Source of the DNA: an uncultured Elusimicrobiales bacterium
GTDB lineage: Bacteria > Elusimicrobiota > Elusimicrobia > Elusimicrobiales > Elusimicrobiaceae
DNA length: 64,000 nt
Assembly (NCBI GenBank): GCA_944324115.1
Contig: CALUVB010000022.1
Span: forward strand, 62,001 to 126,000
Direction of reading: 5' to 3'
Under the pieces are notes generated by a model. It did no database searches, was not told the origin of the DNA, and was given only the letters and a program-made list of their open reading frames with translations. The translations under genes were made by a program, and so were the position numbers. The stretch's first letter is position 1, and each line of letters begins with the position of its first letter. This document shows positions 41,623 through 51,061 of this stretch, piece after piece.

Positions 41623-44182
41623 TTTCCACCCGTTTCTTCCACTCCGCTATCAGCTGCAATGCCCCCATCGGGGTCAGTTTGTCCGGGTCGGTTAATTTAA
41701 TTTCCTGTACAATCGGAGCGGAGAACAAATCTTTTACAGGGTCTTTTTCCCGGACAGATATTTTGGTGCCTTTTTTGGCTTCCAAATCTTTAAGCACTTT
41801 GCGGGCACGCACAGTAACTGCCGCCGGCAAACCGGCTATTTCCGCCACATGAATCCCGTAAGAGCGGTCCGCCGCGCCCGGCAAAATCTGATACAAAAAG
41901 GCCAGCTTGCTTTGCCCAAAAGAATCTTTATATTCTTTGGCCTCCACATGATAATTTTTGACGCTGGGATATTTGTTTTCCAAATCCACCAGCTCAAAAT
42001 AATGCGTAGCAAAAAGCACTTTGGCCCCGCCTTTTGGTTTATACAAATATTCCACTATGGCCCACGCAATAGAAATACCGTCAAACGTAGAGGTACCGCG
42101 GCCCACTTCGTCTAACAGAATCAGACTGCGCGGCGTCTGAGAAGCCAAAATATGCGCCGTTTCATTCATTTCCACCATAAAGGTGGAATTCCCCCGCTGC
42201 AGCGCATCATGAGCTCCGATACGGGTCATAATTTTATCCACTATGCCCACTGTCGCCTCTTGAGCCGGCACGAAAGAACCCATTTGAGCCATAATGACCA
42301 ACAGCGCAGTCTGTTTTAAATAAACGCTTTTCCCGCCCATATTGGGACCGGTAATCAACATCAGCTGCGTATTGACGCCGTCCATATCCAAATCGTTGGG
42401 GACAAAAGACCCCGCCGGTAAAATAGACTCCACAATCGGGTGGCGGCCGCCTTTGTAACAAAGACCGGTGCCTTCCGTAACCTGCGGGCGTACATAATGA
42501 TAATGCGTGGCAGCCAGCGCCAAAGACAAATAGACATCTAATTCTGCCGCAATTTGGGCAAAATCTTTCAGCGCCTCCGTCTGCGCGGCCAACGTTTTGC
42601 GCACGGCGTCAAACAAAGAACTTTCTAAACGCAAGATACGGCTTTCCGCATTTAAAATCTTATTTTCCAGCGCTTTCAATTCTTCCGTAATATAGCGCTC
42701 CGCATTGGTTAATGTTTGTTTGCGCGTATAATGATAAGGCACTTTGGCGCTGTTGCTTTTGGTGACTTCCAGATAGTAACCATAAATGGAATTATAGCCG
42801 GCTTTCATATTGGCAATGCCGGTGCTTTGCCGTTCCCGCTGGCACAATTCTTCCAGCGCTTTGCCGCCGCCGCTATGCAACTGGCGCAACTCATCTAATT
42901 CCGCATTATATTTGTCCCTAATGATATGTCCGTCAGCCATACGCAAAGGGGGTTCCTCATTAATGGCCTCATACAGTAAGCGGGCCATTTCTTGCACGAC
43001 TGGACAAACCTTGTCAAAGCGTTCTTTTAAATGCGGCGTTATCTCCAACCCATATTTTTCCAACCAACGCTGCAAAGGCTGCGCATTGAGCAACGATTGG
43101 CGCAAACCGCCCAAATCCCGCGGGGAAGCGTTCCCGGCCGCCACGCGCGACATAATGCGCTCCACATCTGAAATATTTTGCAAAATAGACGCCAGTTCCC
43201 CCAACGCTTCTTGATTTTTTACCAATCCCTCCACGCAATCCTGACGGCGGCGTATTTCCTCTACAGACAGCAAAGGATGCAAAATCCATTCTTTTAGTTT
43301 CCGGCTGCCGAACGAAGTTTTGGTATGGTCCAGTAAGGCCCACAAACTGCCTTGGCGGACTCCTTCTTGGCTTTTCACAAGCTCCAGCGAATTGACGGCG
43401 TTTTCATCAATTTGCAAGGCATCTGTCAATTCGGTATAAGAAGGGACCAAAGAGTCTTTTACCCCCGGCTCCGTGGAACACACATAAGCCAACGCTTGCA
43501 GTGCACAGGAAAGGGCCAGCTCCCGCCCTCGCCACAAGGCCAAAGAAGGCCAGGAATCCGGCAATGTAAAATCGCCGTTAAAAAGAGGAATCTCCGTCAA
43601 CGGCAAACGGGCCGGAAGCACCACTTTGTTTTGCAACAGCTGCAAACTGTGTGCGTCAGCCGCTATTTCTGCCGGATTCACAGAAGCCAACGCGCCGGCT
43701 AATGCAGTAAAATTGGCGTCATCGGCATTTTGGGTAGTCCAAAATTGCCCGGTGGAGACATCTACGCAGGCTAACCCCCACCCCTTTGCGTCAGCACGCA
43801 AACAAACCAAAAAATTAGACTGATTAGCATCTAGCATGTCGTCTTCCATGACGGTGCCGGGGGTAATTACACGTATTACTTTGCGTTCAAAAAGCTTGCT
43901 TTTATTGTCCGCCGTAGAGCTAATTTGTTCGCAAATCCCTATTTTTTTACCGGCTTTGAGCAAACGCGCTATATAAGAAGATGCCGCATGAAAAGGAATG
44001 CCGCACATGGGGATACCATGCCGCTGGGTCAGCGTCAGCCCCAAAAGAGAGCTGACTTCTCTGGCTTGTTCATCAAACATTTCATAAAAATCACCCAAAC
44101 GGAAAAATAAAATAATTCCCGGATACTGATTTTTTATTTCATAATATTGTTTCATTAAAGGGGTGTTGTAACTGTTTTGCAT
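41615..44182 (-). CDS. mutS: DNA mismatch repair protein MutS
   Basis: This 855-residue MutS1 protein has the mismatch-binding N-terminus (FFRLGDFYEMFDEQA; the Phe-x-Glu pair FYEMF at about 32-36), connector, clamp and lever regions, and the ATPase with Walker A TGPNMGGKSVYLKQ (about 618), Walker B LILLDEVGRGTSTFDG and the ATHYFEL motif. The C-terminal helix-turn-helix region follows. It is the first gene of mutS-mutL. A TAAAAT hexamer lies 6 bases upstream of the ATG, with no ribosome-binding site. Confidence 0.97.
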   Translation of the reverse strand: MQNSYNTPLMKQYYEIKNQYPGIILFFRLGDFYEMFDEQAREVSSLLGLTLTQRHGIPMCGIPFHAASSYIARLLKAGKKIGICEQISSTADNKSKLFERKVIRVITPGTVMEDDMLDANQSNFLVCLRADAKGWGLACVDVSTGQFWTTQNADDANFTALAGALASVNPAEIAADAHSLQLLQNKVVLPARLPLTEIPLFNGDFTLPDSWPSLALWRGRELALSCALQALAYVCSTEPGVKDSLVPSYTELTDALQIDENAVNSLELVKSQEGVRQGSLWALLDHTKTSFGSRKLKEWILHPLLSVEEIRRRQDCVEGLVKNQEALGELASILQNISDVERIMSRVAAGNASPRDLGGLRQSLLNAQPLQRWLEKYGLEITPHLKERFDKVCPVVQEMARLLYEAINEEPPLRMADGHIIRDKYNAELDELRQLHSGGGKALEELCQRERQSTGIANMKAGYNSIYGYYLEVTKSNSAKVPYHYTRKQTLTNAERYITEELKALENKILNAESRILRLESSLFDAVRKTLAAQTEALKDFAQIAAELDVYLSLALAATHYHYVRPQVTEGTGLCYKGGRHPIVESILPAGSFVPNDLDMDGVNTQLMLITGPNMGGKSVYLKQTALLVIMAQMGSFVPAQEATVGIVDKIMTRIGAHDALQRGNSTFMVEMNETAHILASQTPRSLILLDEVGRGTSTFDGISIAWAIVEYLYKPKGGAKVLFATHYFELVDLENKYPSVKNYHVEAKEYKDSFGQSKLAFLYQILPGAADRSYGIHVAEIAGLPAAVTVRARKVLKDLEAKKGTKISVREKDPVKDLFSAPIVQEIKLTDPDKLTPMGALQLIAEWKKRVENE

Positions 44183-44188
44183 AAGGCT

Positions 44189-44194
44189 ATTTTA
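44189..44194 (-). promoter_or_regulatory. -10 element (TAAAAT) of mutS, probable leaderless start
   Basis: On the minus strand TAAAAT is separated by exactly 6 bases from the ATG at 44182, with no Shine-Dalgarno sequence. Confidence 0.45.
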
Positions 44195-44536
44195 TCAATT
44201 TTGAAGTTCCTGTAGGCACAATTTAATCTTTATATGCTCCGGCTGTAGAAATACAAAACCAGGCAGATTATCCCCGTCGGACACTAAAGAAAACCATTAT
44301 ATTTATTTTGACCTTTTCAAATTATTCCATCGCTGAAACAAGCCGCCAGTCAGAAAACCGCCATAAAAACGGTCTCCACCGCTTTTTATTACGTTTTATA
44401 AGCTCTGGCGCGCGGGGGCCAAAGACGGCATATTCCGGGGGCTGCGTTTCCGACGCGGCACCTAACCTGGCAAGCTCGGCCCGCAAGAAGAAAGGCGGCC
44501 GCTTGGCCACAGCAAGCAGAAAGCTGCAGAAGAAAA
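44195..44536. other. About 340-base intergenic region between mutS and the tRNA-Tyr promoter
   Basis: Open frames here on both strands are Arg/Lys-rich, lack ribosome-binding sites and overlap each other, so none is called. No structured RNA was recognised. The right end holds the tRNA-Tyr promoter. Confidence 0.5.
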
Positions 44537-44566
44537 TGACAGCGCTTTCTTTTTTTTGTTATAATA
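44537..44566 (+). promoter_or_regulatory. Promoter of tRNA-Tyr
   Basis: ATGACA (44537-44542) and a perfect TATAAT (44561-44566) are separated by 18 bases, pointing toward the tRNA. It is one of the best promoter matches in the window. Confidence 0.7.
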
Positions 44567-44583
44567 TATAAGTCAGAAAGATA

Positions 44584-44609
44584 GCTGCGGGCAATCCCGC
44601 AGCGTTTTT
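44584..44609 (+). terminator. Intrinsic terminator in the leader of tRNA-Tyr
   Basis: GCTGCGGG (44584-44591) pairs with CCCGCAGC (44596-44603) around CAAT, followed by GTTTTT. It lies about 10 bases after the expected transcription start and 11 bases before the tRNA. In this position it would attenuate tRNA synthesis or yield a very short RNA; it might alternatively act as a processing hairpin. Confidence 0.65.
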
Positions 44610-44620
44610 AACCTTTGTTC

Positions 44621-44704
44621 GGTAGGGTGGCTGAGTGGTCAAAAGCAACGGTCTGTAAAACCGTCGGGCTACGCCCTACATAGGTTCGAATCCTATCCCT
44701 ACCA
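44621..44704 (+). tRNA. tRNA-Tyr (anticodon GTA)
   Basis: The acceptor stem GGTAGGG pairs with CCCTACC, discriminator A at 44704. The anticodon stem ACGGT/ACCGT encloses CTGTAAA with anticodon GTA. A long variable arm (class II) and the T-loop GGTTCGAATCC are present. The CCA end is not encoded. Confidence 0.97.
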
Positions 44705-44711
44705 AAAATAT

Positions 44712-44740
44712 AACCCCGCTTAGGCGGGGTTTATTTTTTC
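44712..44740 (+). terminator. Intrinsic terminator after tRNA-Tyr
   Basis: AACCCCGC/GCGGGGTT stem with TTATTTTTTC tail, 8 bases past the tRNA. Confidence 0.85.
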
Positions 44741-44778
44741 ATTAACCGGCATTCGCTTTTTCCGGCGCCGTCAAGGCG

Positions 44779-45444
44779 TCACCGCCACAGCTGTCCTATT
44801 TTAATGGCAGCAAGTTTCTGCTGCCAAGAAGCAGCGTCTTGGGATTTGGGCCCAATATGTTCTATTGCCGAGTCTGGATCTTTCTCCACAACATCTGGAC
44901 TTACCAAATAGGGTTGTATAAACAAATCGTAGCGGTTGGGAGCCGTTTTTTGAGCGAAAAACACCACTTTTATCCGCTTATCTCCTCCAGACAAATTGGG
45001 TATAGCCGTAATAGTAAGCAACAGATCATAGGGATCTGTTTCCGAGAAATCCAACCGGTACACTGCGGCACTATCCGTATAAAGCAACGGCAGAGTGGAA
45101 CGCGTCAGCTGCCGCCGCCGGGCCCAACGCCAAGCCGGCAGCCAAATCCGAACGGGCGCCAATGTTTTTTTCCCTTCCACCTCAGCGGGAAGCAGCATTT
45201 CTTGACGGGCATTCCAAATCCACTGCAAATGGGCTTGGCGCAGCTTCATCTCCAGCAACAACCCGGCTTTTTGTACTTCTTCAGTATTCGGAACCGTAAC
45301 AGACTGCACTTCCTGCAACCGCTCCGTCTGTTCTATTTGCCGGCGTTTGGAAGCAGATGCCTTCATCCATTCTAAAGATATTTGGGCATAGCAGCTTACG
45401 CCGGCACACCCCACCAAAAACATAATGACGATAATTTTCTTCAT
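44779..45444 (-). CDS. Secreted protein of unknown function
   Basis: This is about 221 residues from the ATG at 45444 (one at 45453 is also possible). A signal peptide ends near CYAQ (about residue 20). The following region is basic and helical (about 25-75), and then beta-rich segments contain LLYTDSAAVYRLDF and DLLLTITAIPN. No family was recognised. Its left neighbour is the tRNA-Tyr gene, convergent. Expression is probably from its own promoter in the 280-base gap upstream. Confidence 0.68.
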   Translation of the reverse strand: MKKIIVIMFLVGCAGVSCYAQISLEWMKASASKRRQIEQTERLQEVQSVTVPNTEEVQKAGLLLEMKLRQAHLQWIWNARQEMLLPAEVEGKKTLAPVRIWLPAWRWARRRQLTRSTLPLLYTDSAAVYRLDFSETDPYDLLLTITAIPNLSGGDKRIKVVFFAQKTAPNRYDLFIQPYLVSPDVVEKDPDSAIEHIGPKSQDAASWQQKLAAIKIGQLWR

Positions 45445-45687
45445 ATCTACCATTGAGGATAAAATTTTTGCAGGCTTTGTGCAACCCAGACTGGAAACGG
45501 CTGAACAAGCGCAAACCTGGAGAATAAAATTCTTGCAGGTGTGCTGCGACCAGGGCTCAGTCTGCCAGCCGCAGATCCGTTGTTCTTAGTAGAGACATCG
45601 GCCCCTTTTGCGCCAAAACTTCTTTCCCCCAATATCCTAACTGCCTTATTCAACCGACCCCTATTCCCCGGTCTAGAACCTAAATAG
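45445..45687. other. Intergenic spacer between two minus-strand secreted-protein genes
   Basis: A 68-codon minus-strand frame is open here (45653-45447) but has no ribosome-binding site and overlaps the start of the next gene in another frame. I see no defined element other than the terminator at the right edge. Confidence 0.45.
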
Positions 45688-45721
45688 AAAAAAGGCCCCG
45701 CCTTTCAGCGGGGCCTTTTTT
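45688..45721. terminator. Strong intrinsic terminator
   Basis: Perfect 14-bp stem AAAAAAGGCCCCGC/GCGGGGCCTTTTTT, 11 bases past the stop at 45732. With A and T runs on either side it could work on both strands. Confidence 0.88.
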
Positions 45722-45731
45722 CTTATATCTA

Positions 45732-46325
45732 TTACAGATTTTTATACCAATCCGGAGCATGTCTACTTATAGACACTGACTGCGAAGCCAAACGATTATA
45801 TACGATGCTTTTCATGTTCTCAAAAGAAACCAATCTGTTTTGGGCGCTCAGCCAATATTCATGACGGATCATTTGTTTCACCTGTGCCGCCACCACCACA
45901 TCTTCCTGCTCAAGAAGGGCTACGTCTTCATACAAATACTCAAACTGACGCGTCAAGGTTTCCGTAATACTTCTGTCATCTGTTTGCTCCAGAGCAAAAC
46001 GCACAAGATCACGATGAGTATTCAATACGCCTGTAAGCAAGCCAGCCAATTCCGGATACGCTTTAATTAATGCTTTTAAAGAATCAGCCGCTTTACTGGC
46101 TTCCTCTTGAGCTTGTTCTTGGGCGCTCTTGACCACTTCATTGCTTTTCTGGTTTACCACGCGGCGCACCAAATCACTTAAAGCCATTACTTTTCCCTGC
46201 GGGCCCAAATAAGCCAGTTCCACCTGACTGGAGTTTTGGGGATCTCTCGGGCTGGCGTATGTCAAGGCAGGCAACAAGGCCGACGCAAGCAGAAATAAAA
46301 CCGTCAATATGCTTATTTTCTTCAT
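45732..46325 (-). CDS. Secreted helical protein of unknown function
   Basis: This 197-residue protein has a clear signal peptide (residues 1-24, ending TYASP) and a Shine-Dalgarno sequence (TTGGAG). The mature protein is almost entirely helical, with a charged coiled-coil-like segment (about 60-85) and several Glu/Gln-rich helices to about 165. No enzyme motif or family was recognised. It is monocistronic. Confidence 0.7.
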   Translation of the reverse strand: MKKISILTVLFLLASALLPALTYASPRDPQNSSQVELAYLGPQGKVMALSDLVRRVVNQKSNEVVKSAQEQAQEEASKAADSLKALIKAYPELAGLLTGVLNTHRDLVRFALEQTDDRSITETLTRQFEYLYEDVALLEQEDVVVAAQVKQMIRHEYWLSAQNRLVSFENMKSIVYNRLASQSVSISRHAPDWYKNL

Positions 46326-46541
46326 AAGTTTTCTCCAAAGTTAATGCGAATCTTTTTATATATCCTTATATATATTGTAAATTTTCGATCTTTATACCAC
46401 GAGGGTCATTAGGCCCAATTATCCCTGCAATTTAGACCCATTTGATTTCTGGGCCCGATTTGATTCTCTTGTCTTGCCGCAAGCTCTCCACAACACACTT
46501 TACGCATAGGCCTTCCCAAACTCCGAGTCAAAACTGACAAC

Positions 46542-46570
46542 AAAACCCCGCCCTTGCCGGCGCGGGGTTG
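46542..46570 (-). terminator. Intrinsic terminator after alaS
   Basis: AACCCCGC/GCGGGGTT stem with TTTTGTT on the minus strand, about 17 bases past the stop. Confidence 0.8.
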
Positions 46571-46586
46571 AAAATAAAAAGAAGCC

Positions 46587-49196
46587 TTACAATTCTTCTT
46601 TGACAGAGGCCATAAATTCCTGCCAAGGCTTCTTGGCTTCGCCTCCGCCTTGGGCAAAGTCCGGTCTTCCGCCGGCGCGCCCATTAATCTCCGCCGCAAT
46701 TTGCCGAGCGACCTGCAAGGCATTTACATTCGGCAACTGCCCCACCATTTTAACCACAAAAGATCGTTTTCCTTCGCGGTCGGTGCTGACAATGATGAGG
46801 GCTTTCTCATATTTTTGTCCTACCGTATCGGCAATGGCGCGCAATTCGCGCGGCTGGGCGCCTTCGGCATTCTGCATTACCAACGTTGCTCCATTTTTCA
46901 TGGTGAAAGATACTTGCGCCAATCCGCCAGCAGCCAAGGTCTTTTCACGGAAAGCCATATAGCGTTTCTTAACTTCTTTCAATTCATCTATCAAAGCATG
47001 CAGCCGCTGAGCCACTTCTGTCACAGGCACAGTCAAACGAGCCGCCATTTCTTCCGTTTGGGCATTGACTTGTTTCAAATAATCCAGCGCCGCCGGGCCG
47101 GCTACAGCCTCAATGCGACGTATACCGGCAGAAAGAGACCCTTCTTTTAAAGGTACGACCGTAATCACTTGCGCCGTATTAGACACATGTGTACCGGCAC
47201 AAAGCTCTAAGCTGTATTTTTCTTCCGGCTGTTCAAAGCTGCCGCCCATCATGACAAATCGGGCCGGATCGGCATAGGTTTCCCCTAACAAAGTGACTGC
47301 CCCCAAACGGGCGGCGTCTTTCAGCGGGCGTTCCTGACAAGCCACCGGCAGCGCGGCATCAATGGCCTGCTGCACCAAAGCCCATACCTTTTTCCATTCT
47401 TCAGCCGTAGGCGTTTTGGACAACGTATAGTCAAAACGCAGCCGCTGCGCAGAAACAAATGAACCGCTTTGATGCACGCTCTCGCCGAATACACGACGAA
47501 GCGCCGCATTGATTAAATGGATTGCGCTGTGATTGGCTGCCGCGCGGCGGCGGGATTCTTTGTCCACAGAGAGGAGAACTTGTTCTTCTTTTTTCAAACA
47601 ACCCTCCACTTTATGCAAAAACACTTTGCCGATCGGTTTCTGCACATCTAACACCCGTGCGGTGGGCTGTCCGTCTTTGAGCACAACGCCCGTATCGCCC
47701 ACTTGTCCTCCGGATTCCGCATAAAAAGACGTCTTGTCAAATACGGCATATCCCACGCCGGACAAAGCCGCGGTTTCTTCCAAATCTTCGGTAAGCAATG
47801 TCAACACCCGGGCGGTTTGTTCCAATGTCTCGTAACCGGTAAACTGGGTGGCGGGATACTTATTTTCCAAAGTTTGCAGCATTTTGACCTTTTCTTTGGA
47901 AAGTTCATCTGCGTAACTGCGGCTCTTGGCGGAAGCGGCCTGCTTGGCTTTTTCGTAGCCGGCCTCATCAACCCGCACGCCCTTAGCGGCGGCGATTTCA
48001 CGCGTAAGCTCCAACGGAAAGCCAAAGGTCTCATGCAAATAAAACGCGTCTTCACCAGAAAGGGTTTTTCCTTTTTTTGCCAACAGAGCGTCTAGCTTTT
48101 CTTCTCCAGTTTGCAGCGTTCTGAAGAAGGTTTCTTCCTCAGTCTTCAGTACGTCTTCAATATGATGCAAATTTTTGTCAATTTCTGGATATAACCCGTC
48201 AAAAATAGCGCTCACTTTTTTAGCCAACGTATAGAGAAAAGGCTTCTGGCTGCCCATCAACTTGGCATAGCGCGCGGCGCGGCGGATTAAACGGCGCAAA
48301 ATATAACCGCGCCCCTCATTGGAGGGCAATATCCCCTCCGCAATTAAAAAAGAAGAACTGCGCACATGGTCGGCAATAATACGCAGAGCGGAGATTTCCT
48401 GTGCGCTTTCCCCGCCAATACCCAAAATCTTTTGGGCCTCTTGCGTCAGCGGCGCAAACAAATCCGTCTCAAAAATGTTTTTCTTGCCCTGCATGGCCAT
48501 ACACAAGCGTTCCAATCCCATGCCGGTATCTATATTATTCTGCGGCAGAGGCTGCAAGGTGCCGTCTTCCAAGCGGTTATAACTTTCAAAAACGATATTC
48601 CATATTTCCACAAAGCGTCCGCAGTCGCATGTAATGTCACAGTGCGGATTTTTGCACCCTTTATCTCCAAAATCATAATAAATTTCCGTGCAGGGGCCAC
48701 AGGGGCCGGTGGGACCCATAGTCCAAAAATTATCCGCTTCGTCTAATTCAAAAATACGCTCTTTGGGCACATATTTCAGCCAGGCTTGATAAGCTTGCGC
48801 GTCACGCGGAGCGATACCGCCTTTATAAATACTGACATATAGTTTATCTGCCGGAAGGCCCAACGTGCCTGTTAAATACTCCCAGGCCCAGGCAATCGCT
48901 TCTTGTTTAAAATAATCCCCAAAAGAAAAATTGCCTAACATCTCAAAAAACGTCAAATGCCGCTCCGTAAAACCGACGCTGTCAATGTCCGTCGTACGCA
49001 CGCATTTCTGGCAGGTGGCGGCATTTTTAAGACGTTTGTCTATCCCCATAAAATTAGCTTTAAACTGCACCATGCCGGCGGAAGTAAACAACAACGTCGG
49101 ATCCGAATGCGGAATAAGCGGACTGGAAGGCAAAACGGGCAGGCCTTTGGAGTGAAAAAATTGTAAAAAACTGTTTCTGACTTCTGTACTTTTCAT
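46587..49196 (-). CDS. alaS: Alanyl-tRNA synthetase
   Basis: This is 869 residues from the ATG at 49196; AGGA is 6 bases upstream of it, whereas an ATG two codons earlier is too close. It starts MKSTEVRNSFLQFFHSKG and shows the class II catalytic core (SAGMVQFKANFMG, TERHLTFFEMLGNFSFGDYF, EGRGYILRRLIRRAARY), the editing domain with HSAIHLINAALR (HxxxH) and CAGTHVSNT, and the C-terminal C-Ala domain with a GGGG-like GRAGGRPDFAQGG. It charges tRNA-Ala. Length is normal. Confidence 0.97.
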   Translation of the reverse strand: MKSTEVRNSFLQFFHSKGLPVLPSSPLIPHSDPTLLFTSAGMVQFKANFMGIDKRLKNAATCQKCVRTTDIDSVGFTERHLTFFEMLGNFSFGDYFKQEAIAWAWEYLTGTLGLPADKLYVSIYKGGIAPRDAQAYQAWLKYVPKERIFELDEADNFWTMGPTGPCGPCTEIYYDFGDKGCKNPHCDITCDCGRFVEIWNIVFESYNRLEDGTLQPLPQNNIDTGMGLERLCMAMQGKKNIFETDLFAPLTQEAQKILGIGGESAQEISALRIIADHVRSSSFLIAEGILPSNEGRGYILRRLIRRAARYAKLMGSQKPFLYTLAKKVSAIFDGLYPEIDKNLHHIEDVLKTEEETFFRTLQTGEEKLDALLAKKGKTLSGEDAFYLHETFGFPLELTREIAAAKGVRVDEAGYEKAKQAASAKSRSYADELSKEKVKMLQTLENKYPATQFTGYETLEQTARVLTLLTEDLEETAALSGVGYAVFDKTSFYAESGGQVGDTGVVLKDGQPTARVLDVQKPIGKVFLHKVEGCLKKEEQVLLSVDKESRRRAAANHSAIHLINAALRRVFGESVHQSGSFVSAQRLRFDYTLSKTPTAEEWKKVWALVQQAIDAALPVACQERPLKDAARLGAVTLLGETYADPARFVMMGGSFEQPEEKYSLELCAGTHVSNTAQVITVVPLKEGSLSAGIRRIEAVAGPAALDYLKQVNAQTEEMAARLTVPVTEVAQRLHALIDELKEVKKRYMAFREKTLAAGGLAQVSFTMKNGATLVMQNAEGAQPRELRAIADTVGQKYEKALIIVSTDREGKRSFVVKMVGQLPNVNALQVARQIAAEINGRAGGRPDFAQGGGEAKKPWQEFMASVKEEL

Positions 49197-49294
49197 GGTC
49201 ATTCCTGTTAAGGATATAATTTAATGGTATATAGTAATTATATCAAATACGTTCTATTCAGGCAGACGGCCGCGCGGGCCGGGCAGGGATTTGT

Positions 49295-49300
49295 TATAAT
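49295..49300 (+). promoter_or_regulatory. -10 element (TATAAT), probable leaderless start
   Basis: Perfect TATAAT ending exactly 6 bases before the ATG at 49307, with no ribosome-binding site. Confidence 0.55.
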
Positions 49301-49306
49301 TTTGAT

Positions 49307-49663
49307 ATGCATCATAAAATTGTTGGTTATTTATTGCTGTTTGTAGGGTTGGCCACCCTATTCTTCGCCTTCACGGGTATGTATCAGACCTTTGTGAACA
49401 AAAAGCCGGTTGTGCAAGTATTGCAATTAAAACCGCTTTCCGTAAACACGCAGTATGGCGCTGTACAAATACAGCCCGATGCTATTAACCAAATTTTAAA
49501 CCTTACGCTGTTCGCTTTATTCATGATATTCTTAGTAGGTTTAGGGGGCAAAGTGGCGGCTCTGGGCAATCAGCTTCTCAAAACGGAACGTCTCTGTGAG
49601 ACGCTGCAAAACCTTAAACGAGAAGAAATCTTAGCCCAGGAAGAACGCATTACCAAGCTGTAG
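49307..49663 (+). CDS. Two-span membrane protein of unknown function
   Basis: This 118-residue protein has hydrophobic helices at about 6-26 and 62-82, with an extracytoplasmic loop of about 35 residues between, and a C-terminal charged helical tail rich in Glu, Arg and Lys. I know no family. It begins a four-gene plus-strand run with the lipid kinase and the nuclease, with only 21 bases to the next gene. Confidence 0.72.
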   Translation: MHHKIVGYLLLFVGLATLFFAFTGMYQTFVNKKPVVQVLQLKPLSVNTQYGAVQIQPDAINQILNLTLFALFMIFLVGLGGKVAALGNQLLKTERLCETLQNLKREEILAQEERITKL

Positions 49664-49684
49664 ACTCCACCCCATCATACAAGT

Positions 49685-50566
49685 ATGAAAATATTTGCTA
49701 TTATCAACCCTGTCAGCGGGGCCCGGCACATGGAGCCGGCGGCACTGGAACGGGCCGTACGGATAAACTTTCCTGCGGCAGACGTTGCTTTCACCCAATA
49801 TGCCGGCCATGCCACGCAGCTGGCGGCACAGGCAGCAAAAGACGGTTATGACTGGGTGCTTGTAGCAGGCGGAGACGGCACCGTGAATGAAGCGGCAAAA
49901 GCTCTGGTGGGCACACAAACCGCCTTAGGCATAGTCCCTAAGGGGTCTGGGAACGGTTTGGCGCGCGAATTGGGTATGCCGCTGATGTATGAAGAAGCAT
50001 GGACTGCCCTGCAAAAAGCCGAGCCGGTGTCTTGTGACGTGGGCAAGGCCAATGAAGACTATTTTTTTAATTTGGCCGGCGTAGGCATAGAGGCCGAAAT
50101 TGCAAAAATGTTTGCAGAACACGGCAAAAGCGGCGTGCGCGGCAAGTGGCCTTACTTTAAACTCGGCGCCAAAGCTCTTTTTACTTATCGCCCCAAAACC
50201 CTGCAGGTAAGTTACAACGGCAAAGAAGAAATCCTCACTCCGCTGACATTGGTATTTGCCAATGGCACACAATATGGCAGCAATTTTAAGATTGCCCCGC
50301 GGGCCAGCTTGAGAGACGGCCTGTTTGATATGGTGGAAGTGCAGCCGGTAAGCAAGTTCAAACTGGCGCTGGCGGCTCCTACTTTTTTCAGCAAGACATT
50401 CCGGCCTTTTGACGTAACACGCACCCACAGGACCGCGCAGGCTATCATTCGCCGTGAGGGAGAAATCGTCTATCATCTAGACGGCGAGCCCAAAACGGCA
50501 CAAAACGAATTAACATTTACTTTATGTCCACAGGCGCTGCGCTTACTGGTGCCGCGCGGATATTGA
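49685..50566 (+). CDS. Diacylglycerol/lipid kinase (YegS/DgkB family)
   Basis: This 293-residue protein of the diacylglycerol kinase catalytic family phosphorylates a lipid hydroxyl with ATP at the membrane. It has FAIINPVSGARH at the N-terminus, VAGGDGTVNEAAKAL (about 58-72), IVPKGSGNGLARELGMP (about 82-98) and a C-terminal beta domain with HLDGEP near 265. The exact lipid is unknown. It is followed after 6 bases by the nuclease gene. Confidence 0.92.
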   Translation: MKIFAIINPVSGARHMEPAALERAVRINFPAADVAFTQYAGHATQLAAQAAKDGYDWVLVAGGDGTVNEAAKALVGTQTALGIVPKGSGNGLARELGMPLMYEEAWTALQKAEPVSCDVGKANEDYFFNLAGVGIEAEIAKMFAEHGKSGVRGKWPYFKLGAKALFTYRPKTLQVSYNGKEEILTPLTLVFANGTQYGSNFKIAPRASLRDGLFDMVEVQPVSKFKLALAAPTFFSKTFRPFDVTRTHRTAQAIIRREGEIVYHLDGEPKTAQNELTFTLCPQALRLLVPRGY

Positions 50567-50572
50567 TATGTT

Positions 50573-51061
50573 ATGGCCCGGCGTAAAAGAACTTACACAC
50601 GCAAACAAGTTAAATTTTGGGCGGCTGTTTTAGCTGCCGCGGCTTTGGCTGCAATCCAGCAGAGCGGCAAGCCTATTACTTCCCAGACATTGCCGGAGGA
50701 CAGCGCCCTGCAACAAGTGTCCGTGGCCTCCGTATACGATGGAGACACCTTTAAAATTAATTTAAACTGCTCGCTGGCAGTTTACTGTGAAAAAGTGCCC
50801 GTACGCGTGCGCGGGGTGGACTGCCCGGAAATCAAAGGGAAAACCAAGCGGGAAAAAACGTTGGCCCGCCAAGCCAAGGCCTTTACCCAAGATTTTTTAC
50901 AGAAAGAACCCGTTTCCCTGCATAACTGCGGGCGGGATAAATATTTCCGGCTGCTGTGCGATGTGACCAATGGAGCGGGGCAAAATTTGGCGGAAGAATT
51001 AATTGCACATGATTTAGGTTATGCTTATGACGGAGGCGCAAAATCCGACCGATACCGCTAA
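50573..51061 (+). CDS. Thermonuclease-like (SNase) protein with N-terminal anchor
   Basis: This 162-residue protein has a basic N-terminus and one hydrophobic segment (about 14-27), which may be an uncleaved anchor or signal. The SNase OB-fold follows, with SVYDGDTFKI (metal Asp, about 54), VPVRVRGVDCPEIKG (Arg and Glu of the active site, about 75-88), a basic helix, and CDVTNGAGQNLAEELI. It would be a secreted or membrane-tethered nuclease, perhaps for DNA or RNA scavenging. The family is clear; the biological role is inferred. Confidence 0.88.
   Translation: MARRKRTYTRKQVKFWAAVLAAAALAAIQQSGKPITSQTLPEDSALQQVSVASVYDGDTFKINLNCSLAVYCEKVPVRVRGVDCPEIKGKTKREKTLARQAKAFTQDFLQKEPVSLHNCGRDKYFRLLCDVTNGAGQNLAEELIAHDLGYAYDGGAKSDRYR

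Noticed and set aside
44308-44571. Plus-strand frame upstream of tRNA-Tyr
   Set aside because: It ends inside the tRNA promoter, has no ribosome-binding site and overlaps an equally poor antisense frame.
46409-46723. 104-codon minus-strand frame across the alaS terminator
   Set aside because: It overlaps the 3' end of alaS in another frame and passes through the terminator hairpin.
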